The translations under genes were made by a program, and so were the position numbers. Positions 25,775 to 33,802 of a stretch of DNA of 64,000 nucleotides are shown here, one piece after another. Under the pieces are notes generated by a model, which searched no databases, had not been told where the DNA came from, and was given only the letters and a program-made list of their open reading frames with translations. Each line of letters opens with the position of its first letter. The stretch's first letter is position 1. The stretch comes from Phycisphaerae bacterium (GTDB lineage Bacteria; Planctomycetota; Phycisphaerae; UBA1845): contig JAJDDQ010000021.1 in assembly GCA_029260215.1 (NCBI GenBank), forward strand, positions 1-64,000. The letters are read 5' to 3'.

Positions 25775-25796
25775 TGGGACACACACCTTAATTATT
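25775..25796 (+). repeat. Repeat family F, copy 3, upstream of the transposase relic
   Basis: TGGGACACACACCTTAATTA. It lies 34 bases before the ATG of the REP-associated transposase remnant, a common place for repeats mobilised by this class of enzyme. Confidence 0.6.
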
Positions 25797-25829
25797 GGCG
25801 CTCCTCGGGGCGGGACTTCGGTGTGTGGC

Positions 25830-25980
25830 ATGCCTCGGATTGCACGCGTCGTTGTTCCAGGCCAGCCGCACCATGTGACCCAGCGGAGCGTGCGATCGAT
25901 GCGCGTATTCTTCAGCGACGAAGGGAATTCGGGCACGCTGCCGGACCATACCGGAGGACTGCCGCGTCACGGAATCATCA
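25830..25980 (+). pseudogene. 5' fragment of a REP-associated tyrosine transposase (RAYT, Y1 type)
   Basis: From ATG 25830 the frame reads MPRIARVVVPGQPHHVTQRS then VRSMRVFFSDEG. This is the well-conserved N terminus of TnpA-REP proteins, with the HxH-type metal motif region (PHHVTQR). After about 32 residues, near 25925, similarity is lost in frame and seems to pass into another frame (RREFGHAAGPYRRTAASRNH), then ends. The catalytic Tyr domain is absent. The relic explains the nearby repeat F copies. Confidence 0.75.
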
Positions 25981-26188
25981 TGTTTCCAACAATGAGGGAA
26001 ACGACGCGCAGTCGGTGCTGCGCGCATCTGACGAGCGTTGTTCCCCCGAAATCCCCCACACCCATCCGCCGCCGCCTGCCGCACCGCACACCGTCCTCGC
26101 CACGCAAGCTGTGTGCCGAACAGGATTGCTCCCGGCTCCTTAAATCTGCGTTTTGTCCGAATGGGGCATGTGACGTACAATTGGGGCT

Positions 26189-27241
26189 ATGAGTGACATG
26201 TTGTCGGAACTGACGCGGCGGTTGGCGGGGCGGGCTTCGGAAGTCGACCTGACCGGGACATGGCCTGCGGATTCGGTCAAGATTCTGGACGAGTTCGGGT
26301 GTCGCCGGTGGATGATCCCGCGCTCGCTGGGCGGCGATGCGCTGGGGCCGCTGGAGATGATGCGCGGCTATGAAGCCATCGCCCGAGGGTGCATGAGCAC
26401 GATTCTGATCTTCACGCAACACGACGCGGCGGTCGATCTGATCGTGACGGGCGACAACGATGAACTCAAGGAGCGTCTTTGTCCCGCGCTGTCGGACGGA
26501 ACGCTGCTGCTGACTGTGGGGTTGAGTCAGCTTACGACTTCCCATCAAGGCGGCAAGCCGGCGATGGCGGTCGATTGGGACGGCCGGCAGGCGAGCTTTA
26601 CGGGTCTGATGCCGTGGGTGACCAGCGCGACGCAGGCGGACATGATCGTGACCGGCGGCGTACTGCCCGATGGGATGCAGATTTCCGCGTGTGTCGCAGC
26701 CGACTCTGCGGGGCTGTCGTTCGGTGAGCCGATGAAGCTGGCGGCGCTGAATGCGACGATGACCGCATCGGTTCACTGTGAACAAACCGTGGTCGATGCA
26801 CGGAACGTCATTCGCGGACCGGTGGGCAAGGTGATGTCGGTGCGCGGAACGGTGCGTCCGATGGTGGTCAGCTCGGCTGGGCTGGGGTTGGCGGGCGCGA
26901 TCGTCGATGAGTTGAAAAGCTTGGTCGGGCGACGTTCGCGGGAACTGGCTGCGTGCGCCGAGTCGATTTTTGAGCACTACGAGCGCGTGCGTGAGAAAGC
27001 CTACGCGGCGGCGGGGGAGTTGTCGGGCGGCGGCGTGGACGACGACAAGAAAAGCGAGATGCGTGTGGCTGTGAACGATCTCCTGGTTCGCGCATCCACC
27101 ACTCTGATGACGCTGGCCAAGGGAACGGGTTATCTGAACAGTCGGCCCGCACAGCGCATGGTTCGTGAGGCTATGTTCTTTCTGGTCTGGTCTATTCCGG
27201 ATTCGGTTCAGGTGCGCACGTTGCATGCACTGTGGGATTGA
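26189..27241 (+). CDS. Acyl-CoA dehydrogenase-like flavoprotein
   Basis: 350 residues from ATG 26189. The segment layout is that of the acyl-CoA dehydrogenase superfamily: an N-terminal helical part (LDEFGCRRWMIPRSLGGDAL), a middle beta part (LTVGLSQLTTSHQGGKPAMA, TGLMPWVTSATQADMIV) and a C-terminal four-helix region (AGLGLAGAIVDELKSLVGRR, VRASTTLMTLAKGTGYLNSR). It is shorter than classical 380-400 residue members, and I cannot point to the catalytic Glu, so it might be a monooxygenase-like or non-canonical member. Codon third positions here favour G. It is a single gene, with neither electron transfer flavoprotein nor beta-oxidation genes nearby. Substrate unknown. Confidence 0.75.
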   Translation: MSDMLSELTRRLAGRASEVDLTGTWPADSVKILDEFGCRRWMIPRSLGGDALGPLEMMRGYEAIARGCMSTILIFTQHDAAVDLIVTGDNDELKERLCPALSDGTLLLTVGLSQLTTSHQGGKPAMAVDWDGRQASFTGLMPWVTSATQADMIVTGGVLPDGMQISACVAADSAGLSFGEPMKLAALNATMTASVHCEQTVVDARNVIRGPVGKVMSVRGTVRPMVVSSAGLGLAGAIVDELKSLVGRRSRELAACAESIFEHYERVREKAYAAAGELSGGGVDDDKKSEMRVAVNDLLVRASTTLMTLAKGTGYLNSRPAQRMVREAMFFLVWSIPDSVQVRTLHALWD

Positions 27242-27289
27242 CGCGGGCGTTATGCATCGCAGCGCTCAGGGATCGGTCACCAATTTCAG

Positions 27290-28684
27290 TCACACGAATT
27301 CAATGACGTTGTGATACTCGGGTTGTTCCGCGTCGATCTGGAACTGTTCCTGAATTTTCGCTGCGAGCGCGACGCGAGCGCGGGATTCCCCATGCGTCAG
27401 CACAAGGCGAGGTTTGGACGGGGCTACGTGGCTGAACCAGTCGATGAGTTGCACCTGACCGGCGTGTCCTGAGAATCCGCCGAGCGTGTGTACTTTCGCG
27501 CGAACAGCCACCTTCTGCCCCATGACGCGCACGAATGGGTCGCCGTCGATAAGCCGCCGGCCTAGTGAGCCGTAAGACATGTAGCCGACAATCAACACGG
27601 AGACTTTTTCGCGCCAGAGATTGTGCTTGAAGTGGTGGAGGATGCGCCCGCCGTTGCACATTCCCGAACCGGCGATGACGATCGAACCTTCGGTCGATTC
27701 GTTGACGGCCCGCGATTCACTGGCTGATTCGAGATAGTGAAGGTTGCGCAAGTCCTTTTCGATCTGGTGGCTGGCGACAAGCTCTTTCGCTTCTTCGTCG
27801 AAGTTGCGTTTGTGTTTTTCGTAAAGCTCGGTCGCGGCGATGGCCATCGGACTGTCGAGGTAAATGGGGAATTCGGGCAATTTTTCGTTGCGAATGAGTT
27901 CGGCGATGTGGTAGAGCACCAGTTGTGCTCGGCCTATGGCGAACGACGGGATGAGCACTTTCTCTCGAGCACGGACCGAATCGATCACGGTGGATCTGAA
28001 TTCCTCGACGGTGTCTTCGAGCGGGCGATGATTGCGATTGCCGTAGGTCGATTCCATGAAGACGAGGTCGGCTTGGGTGAAGGGCGTCGGATCGCGAAGG
28101 ATGGGGATGTCCCTCGGGCCGATGTCGCCGGAGAAGATGACGATTCGCTCGCGACTGCCCTCTTTGATACGCATTTCGATGCTGGCGGATCCGAGGATGT
28201 GGCCTGCATCGACGAGCCGGATGGTCACGCCGGTAGCTATTTCGCGCGTGGTTTCGTAACGCAGCGGCTCGAAGAGGTCGTTCAGCGCGGAGACGTCATC
28301 CTGTTCATACAAAGCATCCAATGGCGGTTTGCCGGCGCGTTTGCGTTTTCGATTCTGACGGGAGGCATCGTAGTGCTGAATTTTGGCGGAGTCTGCGAGG
28401 ATGAGCTTGGTGAAATCGACGGTGGCTGGCGTGCAGTGAATGCGCGCGGTCAGGCCTTCGCGTACGAGAAGAGGTAGTCGTCCGGTGTGGTCGAGGTGGG
28501 CGTGGGTGAGCACGACGGCGTCAAGTGATTTCGGTTTCACCGGCCCCAGTGTTCGGTTCTTGCGCGGCGTGGCAGACCGACCTTGAAACATGCCGAAATC
28601 GACAAGGACGCGGGCATCGGCGGTTTCGACGAGGTAGCCGGAACCGGTGACTTCACCGGCTGCTCCGCACAGGGTAATTCGCAT
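27290..28684 (-). CDS. Metallo-beta-lactamase/beta-CASP hydrolase (CPSF-like RNA nuclease family)
   Basis: 464 residues. ATG 28684 is preceded by AGGAG; the frame extends upstream but into non-conserved sequence and the repeat E hairpin. The zinc site THAHLDHTG (His61, His63, Asp65, His66) is intact. Further motifs are VDAGHILGSASI, MESTYGNR (beta-CASP motif A), IPSFAIGRAQ, IAGSGMCNGGRI, GGFSGHAG and a late His (LTHGE). This composition is that of bacterial homologues of the CPSF73/Ysh1 endonuclease, which act on RNA. It probably lies in one transcript with hutI upstream (156-base gap), but no metabolic link is evident. Confidence 0.9.
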   Translation of the reverse strand: MRITLCGAAGEVTGSGYLVETADARVLVDFGMFQGRSATPRKNRTLGPVKPKSLDAVVLTHAHLDHTGRLPLLVREGLTARIHCTPATVDFTKLILADSAKIQHYDASRQNRKRKRAGKPPLDALYEQDDVSALNDLFEPLRYETTREIATGVTIRLVDAGHILGSASIEMRIKEGSRERIVIFSGDIGPRDIPILRDPTPFTQADLVFMESTYGNRNHRPLEDTVEEFRSTVIDSVRAREKVLIPSFAIGRAQLVLYHIAELIRNEKLPEFPIYLDSPMAIAATELYEKHKRNFDEEAKELVASHQIEKDLRNLHYLESASESRAVNESTEGSIVIAGSGMCNGGRILHHFKHNLWREKVSVLIVGYMSYGSLGRRLIDGDPFVRVMGQKVAVRAKVHTLGGFSGHAGQVQLIDWFSHVAPSKPRLVLTHGESRARVALAAKIQEQFQIDAEQPEYHNVIEFV

Positions 28685-28786
28685 ATCGTTGCACTCCTGT
28701 CTGATCGTTGACGCGACGGATTGTTCCAGCCGCGACTTGCCTGCTGTTAGCGGGCTGACCTCAAAGCATGCATGGGTTTCCAACCC

Positions 28787-28807
28787 GCACCGGTCGAAAA
28801 CCGGTGC
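28787..28807. repeat. Hairpin repeat, family E
   Basis: GCACCGGT, a short CGAAA loop, then ACCGGTGC form a perfect 8-bp stem between hutI and the beta-CASP gene. GGGTTTCCAACCC just upstream is a second small hairpin. It may be a processing or attenuation signal in the joint transcript, or one more dispersed repeat. Confidence 0.45.
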
Positions 28808-28839
28808 CACACGGGAAGCTCACATTCTTCGACATTCCG

Positions 28840-30078
28840 CTAATCGTTTCGCTGGCTGACGACCATTCCTTTTTTGATAACTGTGCTGACGCAGTTTCGG
28901 CCTGCGTTGTAGGGCCATTGATTGAGATTGTCCACGTCGAGGATGACAAGGTCAGCTTGATAACCCGGAGCTATGCGACCCAGGCGGTCGGCGCGGTTTA
29001 GTGCGGCGGCGGCGCTTACGGTGGCGGCGCGAAGCACCTCGGCCGGTGTCATTTTCATCTGCGTGCAGGCGATGGCCATGCATAGGGGGAGGGATTCGAC
29101 CATTGAGGAGCCGGGGTTGTAGTCGGTGGCGATGGCCACGGTCAGGCCCGCGTCGATGAGTTTTCTGGCGGGGGCCTGGTCCACGCCAAGGAACCAGGAA
29201 CATCCCGGCAGCAGCACTGCCACAACACCGGCATCCTTCATGGCTGTAACGCCGCCCGCGTTGATGGTTTCGAGGTGATCGGCGGAAACGGCACCGACTT
29301 CGGCGGCCAATCGCGAAGCGCCTATCTGCGTAATCTGATCGGCGTGAAGTTTGGGCGTTAGGCCTCGCTCTTTGGCGGCGAGGAGAATCTTGCGCGATTC
29401 CTCAACCGAGAAGGCGGTGCGTTCGGTGAAAATGTCGCAGAACTCTGCCAGCTCCTGCTCAACAATTTGGCCCAGCATTTCGTCGCTGATGACAAGATCG
29501 ACATAGGCGCTGCGACGATATTGGTATTCAGAGGGTACGGTGTGGGCGCCCAGAAAAGTCGCGACGATGTCCATCGGCACGTGGTCGCAAAGATCGCGAA
29601 CGGCTGTGAGCATTTTGATTTCGTCGGCGACGGTCAGGCCGTAACCGCTCTTGATTTCGACCGTGGTCACGCCGCCGGCAAACATGCGCCGCAGTCGCGG
29701 GACAGCCAGCGCGACAAGCTCGTCAACCGAAGCATTGCGAACGGCTTCGACGGACGTCTTGATGCCGCCGCCTTCTTCGGAGATTTTCACGTAGCTTTTG
29801 CCCTGAATGCGTTTGACGAATTCGTCCTCGCGCGAGCCGGCGAAGACGGTGTGCGTGTGACAATCGATGAGGCCTGGGACGACGCATTTGCCCGCAGCGT
29901 CGATGATCTCTGCGTCCGGTGGCGGGTTGCAGTCGCGGTCCGAACCGACTTCGGCGACCGTTTCGCCATCCACGGCGATGAAGGCGTTTTCGATCGTTTC
30001 AATTGCACTGTCAGCGCCAGTCGGGGATTCGTGCGCCCCCGGCAGAACGAGCTGGCCGATGTTACGAATGATTAGCAT
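28840..30078 (-). CDS. hutI: Imidazolonepropionase
   Basis: 412 residues. It hydrolyses 4-imidazolone-5-propanoate to N-formimino-L-glutamate in histidine breakdown. It is an amidohydrolase: metal ligands in DCHTHTVFAG, the FLGAHTVPSEY loop, LHADQI and the active Asp in ATDYNPGSS. VEIKSGYGLT, TDYNPGSS and SREDEFVKRIQGKSY are typical of HutI rather than of other amidohydrolases. Length is usual (about 405). No other hut genes (hutH, hutU, hutG) are in the window, so the pathway is split in this genome. It starts at ATG 30078. Confidence 0.93.
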   Translation of the reverse strand: MLIIRNIGQLVLPGAHESPTGADSAIETIENAFIAVDGETVAEVGSDRDCNPPPDAEIIDAAGKCVVPGLIDCHTHTVFAGSREDEFVKRIQGKSYVKISEEGGGIKTSVEAVRNASVDELVALAVPRLRRMFAGGVTTVEIKSGYGLTVADEIKMLTAVRDLCDHVPMDIVATFLGAHTVPSEYQYRRSAYVDLVISDEMLGQIVEQELAEFCDIFTERTAFSVEESRKILLAAKERGLTPKLHADQITQIGASRLAAEVGAVSADHLETINAGGVTAMKDAGVVAVLLPGCSWFLGVDQAPARKLIDAGLTVAIATDYNPGSSMVESLPLCMAIACTQMKMTPAEVLRAATVSAAAALNRADRLGRIAPGYQADLVILDVDNLNQWPYNAGRNCVSTVIKKGMVVSQRND

Positions 30079-30131
30079 AGTATGTTCGGTATACCTCGCT
30101 TTGTGTTGGCATGGAATATGTCAATATGCTG

Positions 30132-31766
30132 CTACTGCGATTCGGGCGTCCGTGCGATTGCGAAAACGGCTGGCGTGGCGAACTCGTCGTAGAGCGTAAG
30201 GTTCCAGCCGTTGTCTGTTTCGGCGATTTCGTAGCCGAACGGAACGTCGCCTTGGGGTGGCTGAAACTTTTGGCTGCGAGCAGCCGACGACCCGGTCGCC
30301 TCGCGCACGATTTCACGCCATTGGGCTTGAAAATCAACGGCTGTACCGTCCGGAAATTTCTCTTGCAAACTTGTGGCATAGCCGCTTGCGAGAACATATA
30401 TGCCGAGTTGCCGACGCGACGAAACGACACTTGCGTCGGTAGTCGGCAGGAGCTGATACCCGATTAAGCCGGCGGCTGCCCCGATCGCGAATCCAGCTAC
30501 AACCCATGTTCGCAACGGACCAATATTCCCGGGCGGCAGACGCTTGCAGGCCAATGTTCCCAGCACCAGTATCAAGATGAAAGCGCTTCCTGAGAATTTC
30601 ACGGCCAGCGCGCGGGCGGCGGTTCGGGTGTAGACGGATGTGCGGATCGGCTGCTGTTCGCTGAATTTCAATTGCGCATCCGTCTTCATTTGTTGAGGCG
30701 TGAGTTGGCCTCGCAGGTGCGTCAACGTGCATTCCGGCCACATCAATGCGGTGACTTCGGGATGGCCTATTGCGAGATTGACTTCGCTCGCGGTGTATTT
30801 CGTTCCGACAAACGTAACCAAACCGGTCCTGTCTTCTTGCAATCGGTGCCAAGCGCGTTGGCTCGGGACCGACGGGGCATAGCGATCGCCGGACAGTCGC
30901 TTCAAGTGTGTTGCGTAGGCTGCCTTGTCGGCGATGACGTAAAGATCGAGTTGCATCTCGGAGTTACCCAACGCGGTCAGCCGTAGCGGATAGACCGGCT
31001 GCTTTGTCTCGAACGTGAATTTCACCGGATGTGTCGAGGCTTGGCTCGATGCGTCTTTTCGCACTTGCGCGACCGCGAAACACCAGCCGTTGGCCAGGTA
31101 ATCCGCGATGATCGACCTTGCGGAATCGGGAATATCGAATTTCCGATCGGTAAGCCAGGCGACGACCGCACTGTCAGAAGAGCCGGTGATCACTTGAAGG
31201 TCGTAGACGCCGATTTGATGGCTTTGCAACAGTGAAACTCCGGATCGCGCAAGCCCTCGCCTTCCCGCATCGAGCGATGGCAAGCTAACGAAAACAATCG
31301 CTGCCCCGGCGATGCCCAAGGCCAGCATCTGTCGAGGGGCCAATACGGTACGACCGCGAAGGTGATTCGCGATGATAAGGCAGCAACACAGGACCACGAA
31401 GCCGAATAACGTGAGCGCGCCGCGTGTCCGTTGTATATCGTGGGGCACGACTTTGGGTTGGATGAGGTTGAACGTCGAGGCCAACGTTCCCGGTGTGCAT
31501 GCGGAAATCCCGGTCGGCTCGGACGGCAGCGGGATGACCCAGCCAAGGTCGGTGGCGGCGGTGTTGACCGTCGATTCCACGATGAGCGTCTCGATGCCGT
31601 CTCGAAAACTGATGATTGCACGCTGATGGGGGATGGTCGGCGTGGCTTCCGTCGCGCGGACGAAATACTTGCCGTCTGCATTGGCGATACTCGGCACGGT
31701 GATGCAAGCCAACAGCAGCACGCGGGCGATGGCCGTGCGTTTTGAGACTGAGTTGTGGACGTGCAT
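30132..31766 (-). CDS. DUF2330-family membrane protein
   Basis: 544 residues from ATG 31766; an in-frame start at 31793 is possible. A signal peptide (MHVHNSVSKRTAIARVLLLA, cleavage after IANA) is followed by a DUF2330-like part: QRAIISFRDGIETLIVESTV, TDLGWVIPLPSEPTGISACT, then after a first membrane segment CFAVAQVRKDASSQAS and AALGNSEMQLDLYVIADKAA. Three further membrane segments are predicted (around 130-150, 155-175 and 410-460). The family has no known enzyme activity. The C-terminal part is probably outside the cytoplasm. It lies upstream of hutI with a 53-base gap, but its role is unclear. Confidence 0.7.
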   Translation of the reverse strand: MHVHNSVSKRTAIARVLLLACITVPSIANADGKYFVRATEATPTIPHQRAIISFRDGIETLIVESTVNTAATDLGWVIPLPSEPTGISACTPGTLASTFNLIQPKVVPHDIQRTRGALTLFGFVVLCCCLIIANHLRGRTVLAPRQMLALGIAGAAIVFVSLPSLDAGRRGLARSGVSLLQSHQIGVYDLQVITGSSDSAVVAWLTDRKFDIPDSARSIIADYLANGWCFAVAQVRKDASSQASTHPVKFTFETKQPVYPLRLTALGNSEMQLDLYVIADKAAYATHLKRLSGDRYAPSVPSQRAWHRLQEDRTGLVTFVGTKYTASEVNLAIGHPEVTALMWPECTLTHLRGQLTPQQMKTDAQLKFSEQQPIRTSVYTRTAARALAVKFSGSAFILILVLGTLACKRLPPGNIGPLRTWVVAGFAIGAAAGLIGYQLLPTTDASVVSSRRQLGIYVLASGYATSLQEKFPDGTAVDFQAQWREIVREATGSSAARSQKFQPPQGDVPFGYEIAETDNGWNLTLYDEFATPAVFAIARTPESQ

Positions 31767-31864
31767 TTCGTGTTTCCGTTTGAGCCTGTGCATCGACGAT
31801 GGGCTGAGCCGTTCTATTGTTGTCCACGCATCCGGGCGGGTCCATGCCGCGCTTGCAATTGAGT

Positions 31865-31907
31865 GGCGGAGGGGTGCATCCCAAAACGGGTGGCAATTCG
31901 CAGTGCA
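31865..31907 (+). repeat. Repeat family C, left half, ending at the IS110 element
   Basis: GGCGGAGGGGTGCATCCCAA, then AACGGGTGGCAATTCGCAGT and GCA. It matches 10816-10857 with three differences and stops exactly where foreign sequence begins at 31908. The missing right part is at 33476-33558. Confidence 0.75.
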
Positions 31908-32201
31908 TCTATGAGCGAGTCTCCGTCAAGAGGGTTGCGGGAAGAATTCGGGATCTTTCCAAGCATCTATTCGGCATCGCCACCAGGGTGTGCCATTTAA
32001 CGATTTCGAGCCAGCCCCATTCACGGTCGCGGCGTCTTGTCTTGCGCCATGCCACCACTACGGGGTCCGACATTTGATCCCGCCTGCTCCCTTGACGGCA
32101 CCTCTCGATGCCACCGCCCTGTACGCCTCCCCCGCGGAACGCAATCTTCATACCCCAGCCACGGCCGCCCACGGCACAAGCCAAACAGCAGTTCCACTGA
32201 G

Positions 32202-32286
32202 GCCTGCGGCTCGGGACCCTGTCGGCCGTCGCTCACCCTGTTCGAGCGCAGCGAGTGGGCGACGGCTGACAGGGTGGGCCGCAGGC
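32202..32286. ncRNA. Long hairpin in the IS110 3' non-coding end, candidate bridge RNA part
   Basis: GCCTGCGGC (32202-32210) pairs with GCCGCAGGC (32278-32286), then ACCCTGTCGGCCGTCGCTCA pairs with GTGGGCGACGGCTGACAGGG with two wobble-type mismatches. The stem is close to 30 bp in total around a small loop. IS110-type elements encode a structured guide RNA in one non-coding end; this is the most structured non-coding part of the element. The identity as a bridge RNA is an inference. Confidence 0.35.
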
Positions 32287-32330
32287 CGGCCCTGCGGACG
32301 GGCTTCCCGAGGCCCGAGCCACCCGCACAT

Positions 32331-33375
32331 TCACGCCGCCTGCGCGTCCGCCTGTCGCGCCGCGTCTTCTCCATCGAATCGCCACAACTCTCCGCTACGC
32401 AGCATGGAATGCATCACCCGAACCAGGTAATGCGCCGTGGCAATCAGCGCGATCTTTTTCCTTTGCTCGTCGCCGTTCTGCACACGCTCGAAATACGATC
32501 GGATGTGCGGGCTGCGACGAATGCCCTGCCAGGCTGCTTCGGTCAACAGCTTGCGTACCGTGGCGGGGCCTTCACGCGTGATGTGTCCCAGGCGATTCCG
32601 ATCGCCCGTCTGATCCTGGCTGGGCACCAACCCGAAGTAGCTGCCAACCTGCTTGTTGCGCGCAAACCGATCCGCCCGATCGATGTAGGCCACCACCGCT
32701 TCGGCTGTACGCGGACCGACGCCGGGAATCGTCCGCAGCAGAAAGACACCGGCATGCCCCTTGGCGATGGCACTCAGTTCTTTTTCCACCCGATTGATCT
32801 GCGTATCGAGATGGTCCAACTCCTCGACGCCGATATCCCGTTGCAATGCGATCTGACGCGTGGGCAGTTCCACAGCCGCCAGCCACGCCGCTGCGTGTCC
32901 ACAACTTCTCGCGCGAAGGCTGTTCCACGCCGTGCCCGCGCAACACAGCCCGCAAGGAATTCTTGACGCGCGTTCGCTTGGCCACCAGGCGATGACGAAA
33001 CTCGATCAGTGATCGCCAACTTCGCACGTCCACGCTCGGGACGTGGATCGTCGGCACCTGATCCAGAAACAGCAGCGTCGCCAGTTTCTTCGCGTCCACG
33101 CGGTCGTTTTTCTTCTTGGTGTGAAAGATCAACCGAAGCTGCCCGGGATGAGCCACGACGACGCGCTTAGCCTGTTTGCCGAGCAGATCGTGCAGGTGGC
33201 CATAGCCGCAAGAGGCCTCGTAGCACACGTTGAACGGCTCATTGACGCACCGCAGTGTGTCCAGCAGTTTCGCCAGAGTCCCTCGCAGTTTCATCTGTTT
33301 GACCACCTTGCCATGTTCGTCGAGAATGCAAACGGCGAACGAACGCTGATGAACATCGATTCCGATCGACCACAT
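32331..33375 (-). pseudogene. IS110-family DEDD transposase with a frameshift
   Basis: ATG 33375 has AAGGAG upstream. The first part (about 160 codons) has the RuvC-like acidic residues: GIDVHQRSF, YEASCGYG and NDRVDAKKLA. Near 32885-32905 the frame is lost. One frame reads EKLWTRSGVAGGC; the correct continuation HAAAWLAAVELPTRQIAL is one base further on. The second part carries the C-terminal Transposase_20 domain (IPGVGPRTAEAVVAYI, NKQVGSYFGLVPSQDQTG, RLGHITREGPATVRKLL) and ends at 32331. Joined, the protein would be about 347 residues, normal for the family. The break is either a real mutation or a sequencing error. Confidence 0.85.
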
Positions 33376-33475
33376 AGTGAGTCTCCTTATTGAGGTTCTG
33401 GGGCTTCCATGTCGGGGATACGACCCCCGATTCAAGACCCCGAACGTACCCAAGGGGAGGCTCGCTTCATAGTTT

Positions 33476-33558
33476 CACGGTCTACCGGCGCAGTCGGTAG
33501 GCCGTGAGGGCTTGGTGACGCCACGGCCTGACTACGCCAGACCGTGCCACCCAGAATA
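33476..33558 (+). repeat. Repeat family C, right half
   Basis: CACGGTCTACCGGCGCAGTC begins it, and CCAGACCGTGCCACCCAGAA followed by TAGGATGCATG ends it. It matches 10864-10954 with a few changes, in the same orientation as the left half at 31865. Together they make one interrupted element. Confidence 0.7.
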
Positions 33559-33718
33559 GGATGCATGACGATCCGTCGGCGCCCACGAGCGTCGTGTCTA
33601 CATCGATTTCTTCGGTCAGCGCCAGCGACCCCGGACGAATTCGTACGGATTTGACCTCCGGCAGGATTGGAATTCCGGCAGGGGCGCGCTATAGTCCCCT
33701 GCCGACGAAGCCTCCCAT

Positions 33719-33749
33719 AACGCATCCGCGGACGAGACGCGGATGCGTT
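33719..33749 (+). promoter_or_regulatory. Perfect 12-bp hairpin before the RND operon
   Basis: AACGCATCCGCG and CGCGGATGCGTT are perfect inverted arms around a 7-base loop, 53 bases before the membrane-fusion gene start. Repressor operators of RND pumps are often palindromes in this place. It could instead be a terminator for leftward or rightward transcripts, but the T run is short. Confidence 0.45.
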
Positions 33750-33802
33750 GAAGTTTCGTGTGGAACGAATGCATCCCTTGTCCCGATAGAGATCATACTG
33801 CG

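Larger units (their letters stand above)
25465..26188. other. Relic-rich intergenic region with repeat family F
   Basis: Between the PIN gene and the acyl-CoA dehydrogenase-like gene lie two forward copies of repeat F, a thiol peroxidase fragment (-) and a REP-associated transposase fragment (+). Some long frames cross it, but none is consistent with a whole gene. Confidence 0.6.
31908..33475 (-). mobile_element. IS110-family insertion sequence, probably inactive
   Basis: About 1,568 bp, bounded by the two halves of repeat C. It carries one DEDD transposase gene (32331-33375, minus) broken by a frameshift. About 105 bases lie upstream of the gene and 423 downstream; the long 3' non-coding end with a strong hairpin (32202-32286) resembles the IS1111 subgroup arrangement. 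No terminal inverted repeats or target duplication were seen, as is usual for IS110. In the full-length repeat six bases (GGGTGG) lie at the joint and are missing here, so boundaries could be off by a few bases. Confidence 0.7.
33376..33802. other. Intergenic region between the IS110 gene and the RND pump
   Basis: It holds the IS110 upstream end, the right half of repeat C, and a perfect 12-bp hairpin at 33719-33749. On the minus strand, about 33550-33690 is open and reads PEVKSVRIRPGSLALTEEID, which might be a leftover of a coding sequence, but I recognise nothing in it. Confidence 0.5.

Noticed and set aside
25967-27226. Minus-strand frame of 419 codons
   Set aside because: Antisense to the acyl-CoA dehydrogenase-like gene, with His/Arg/Gln-rich content typical of shadow frames.
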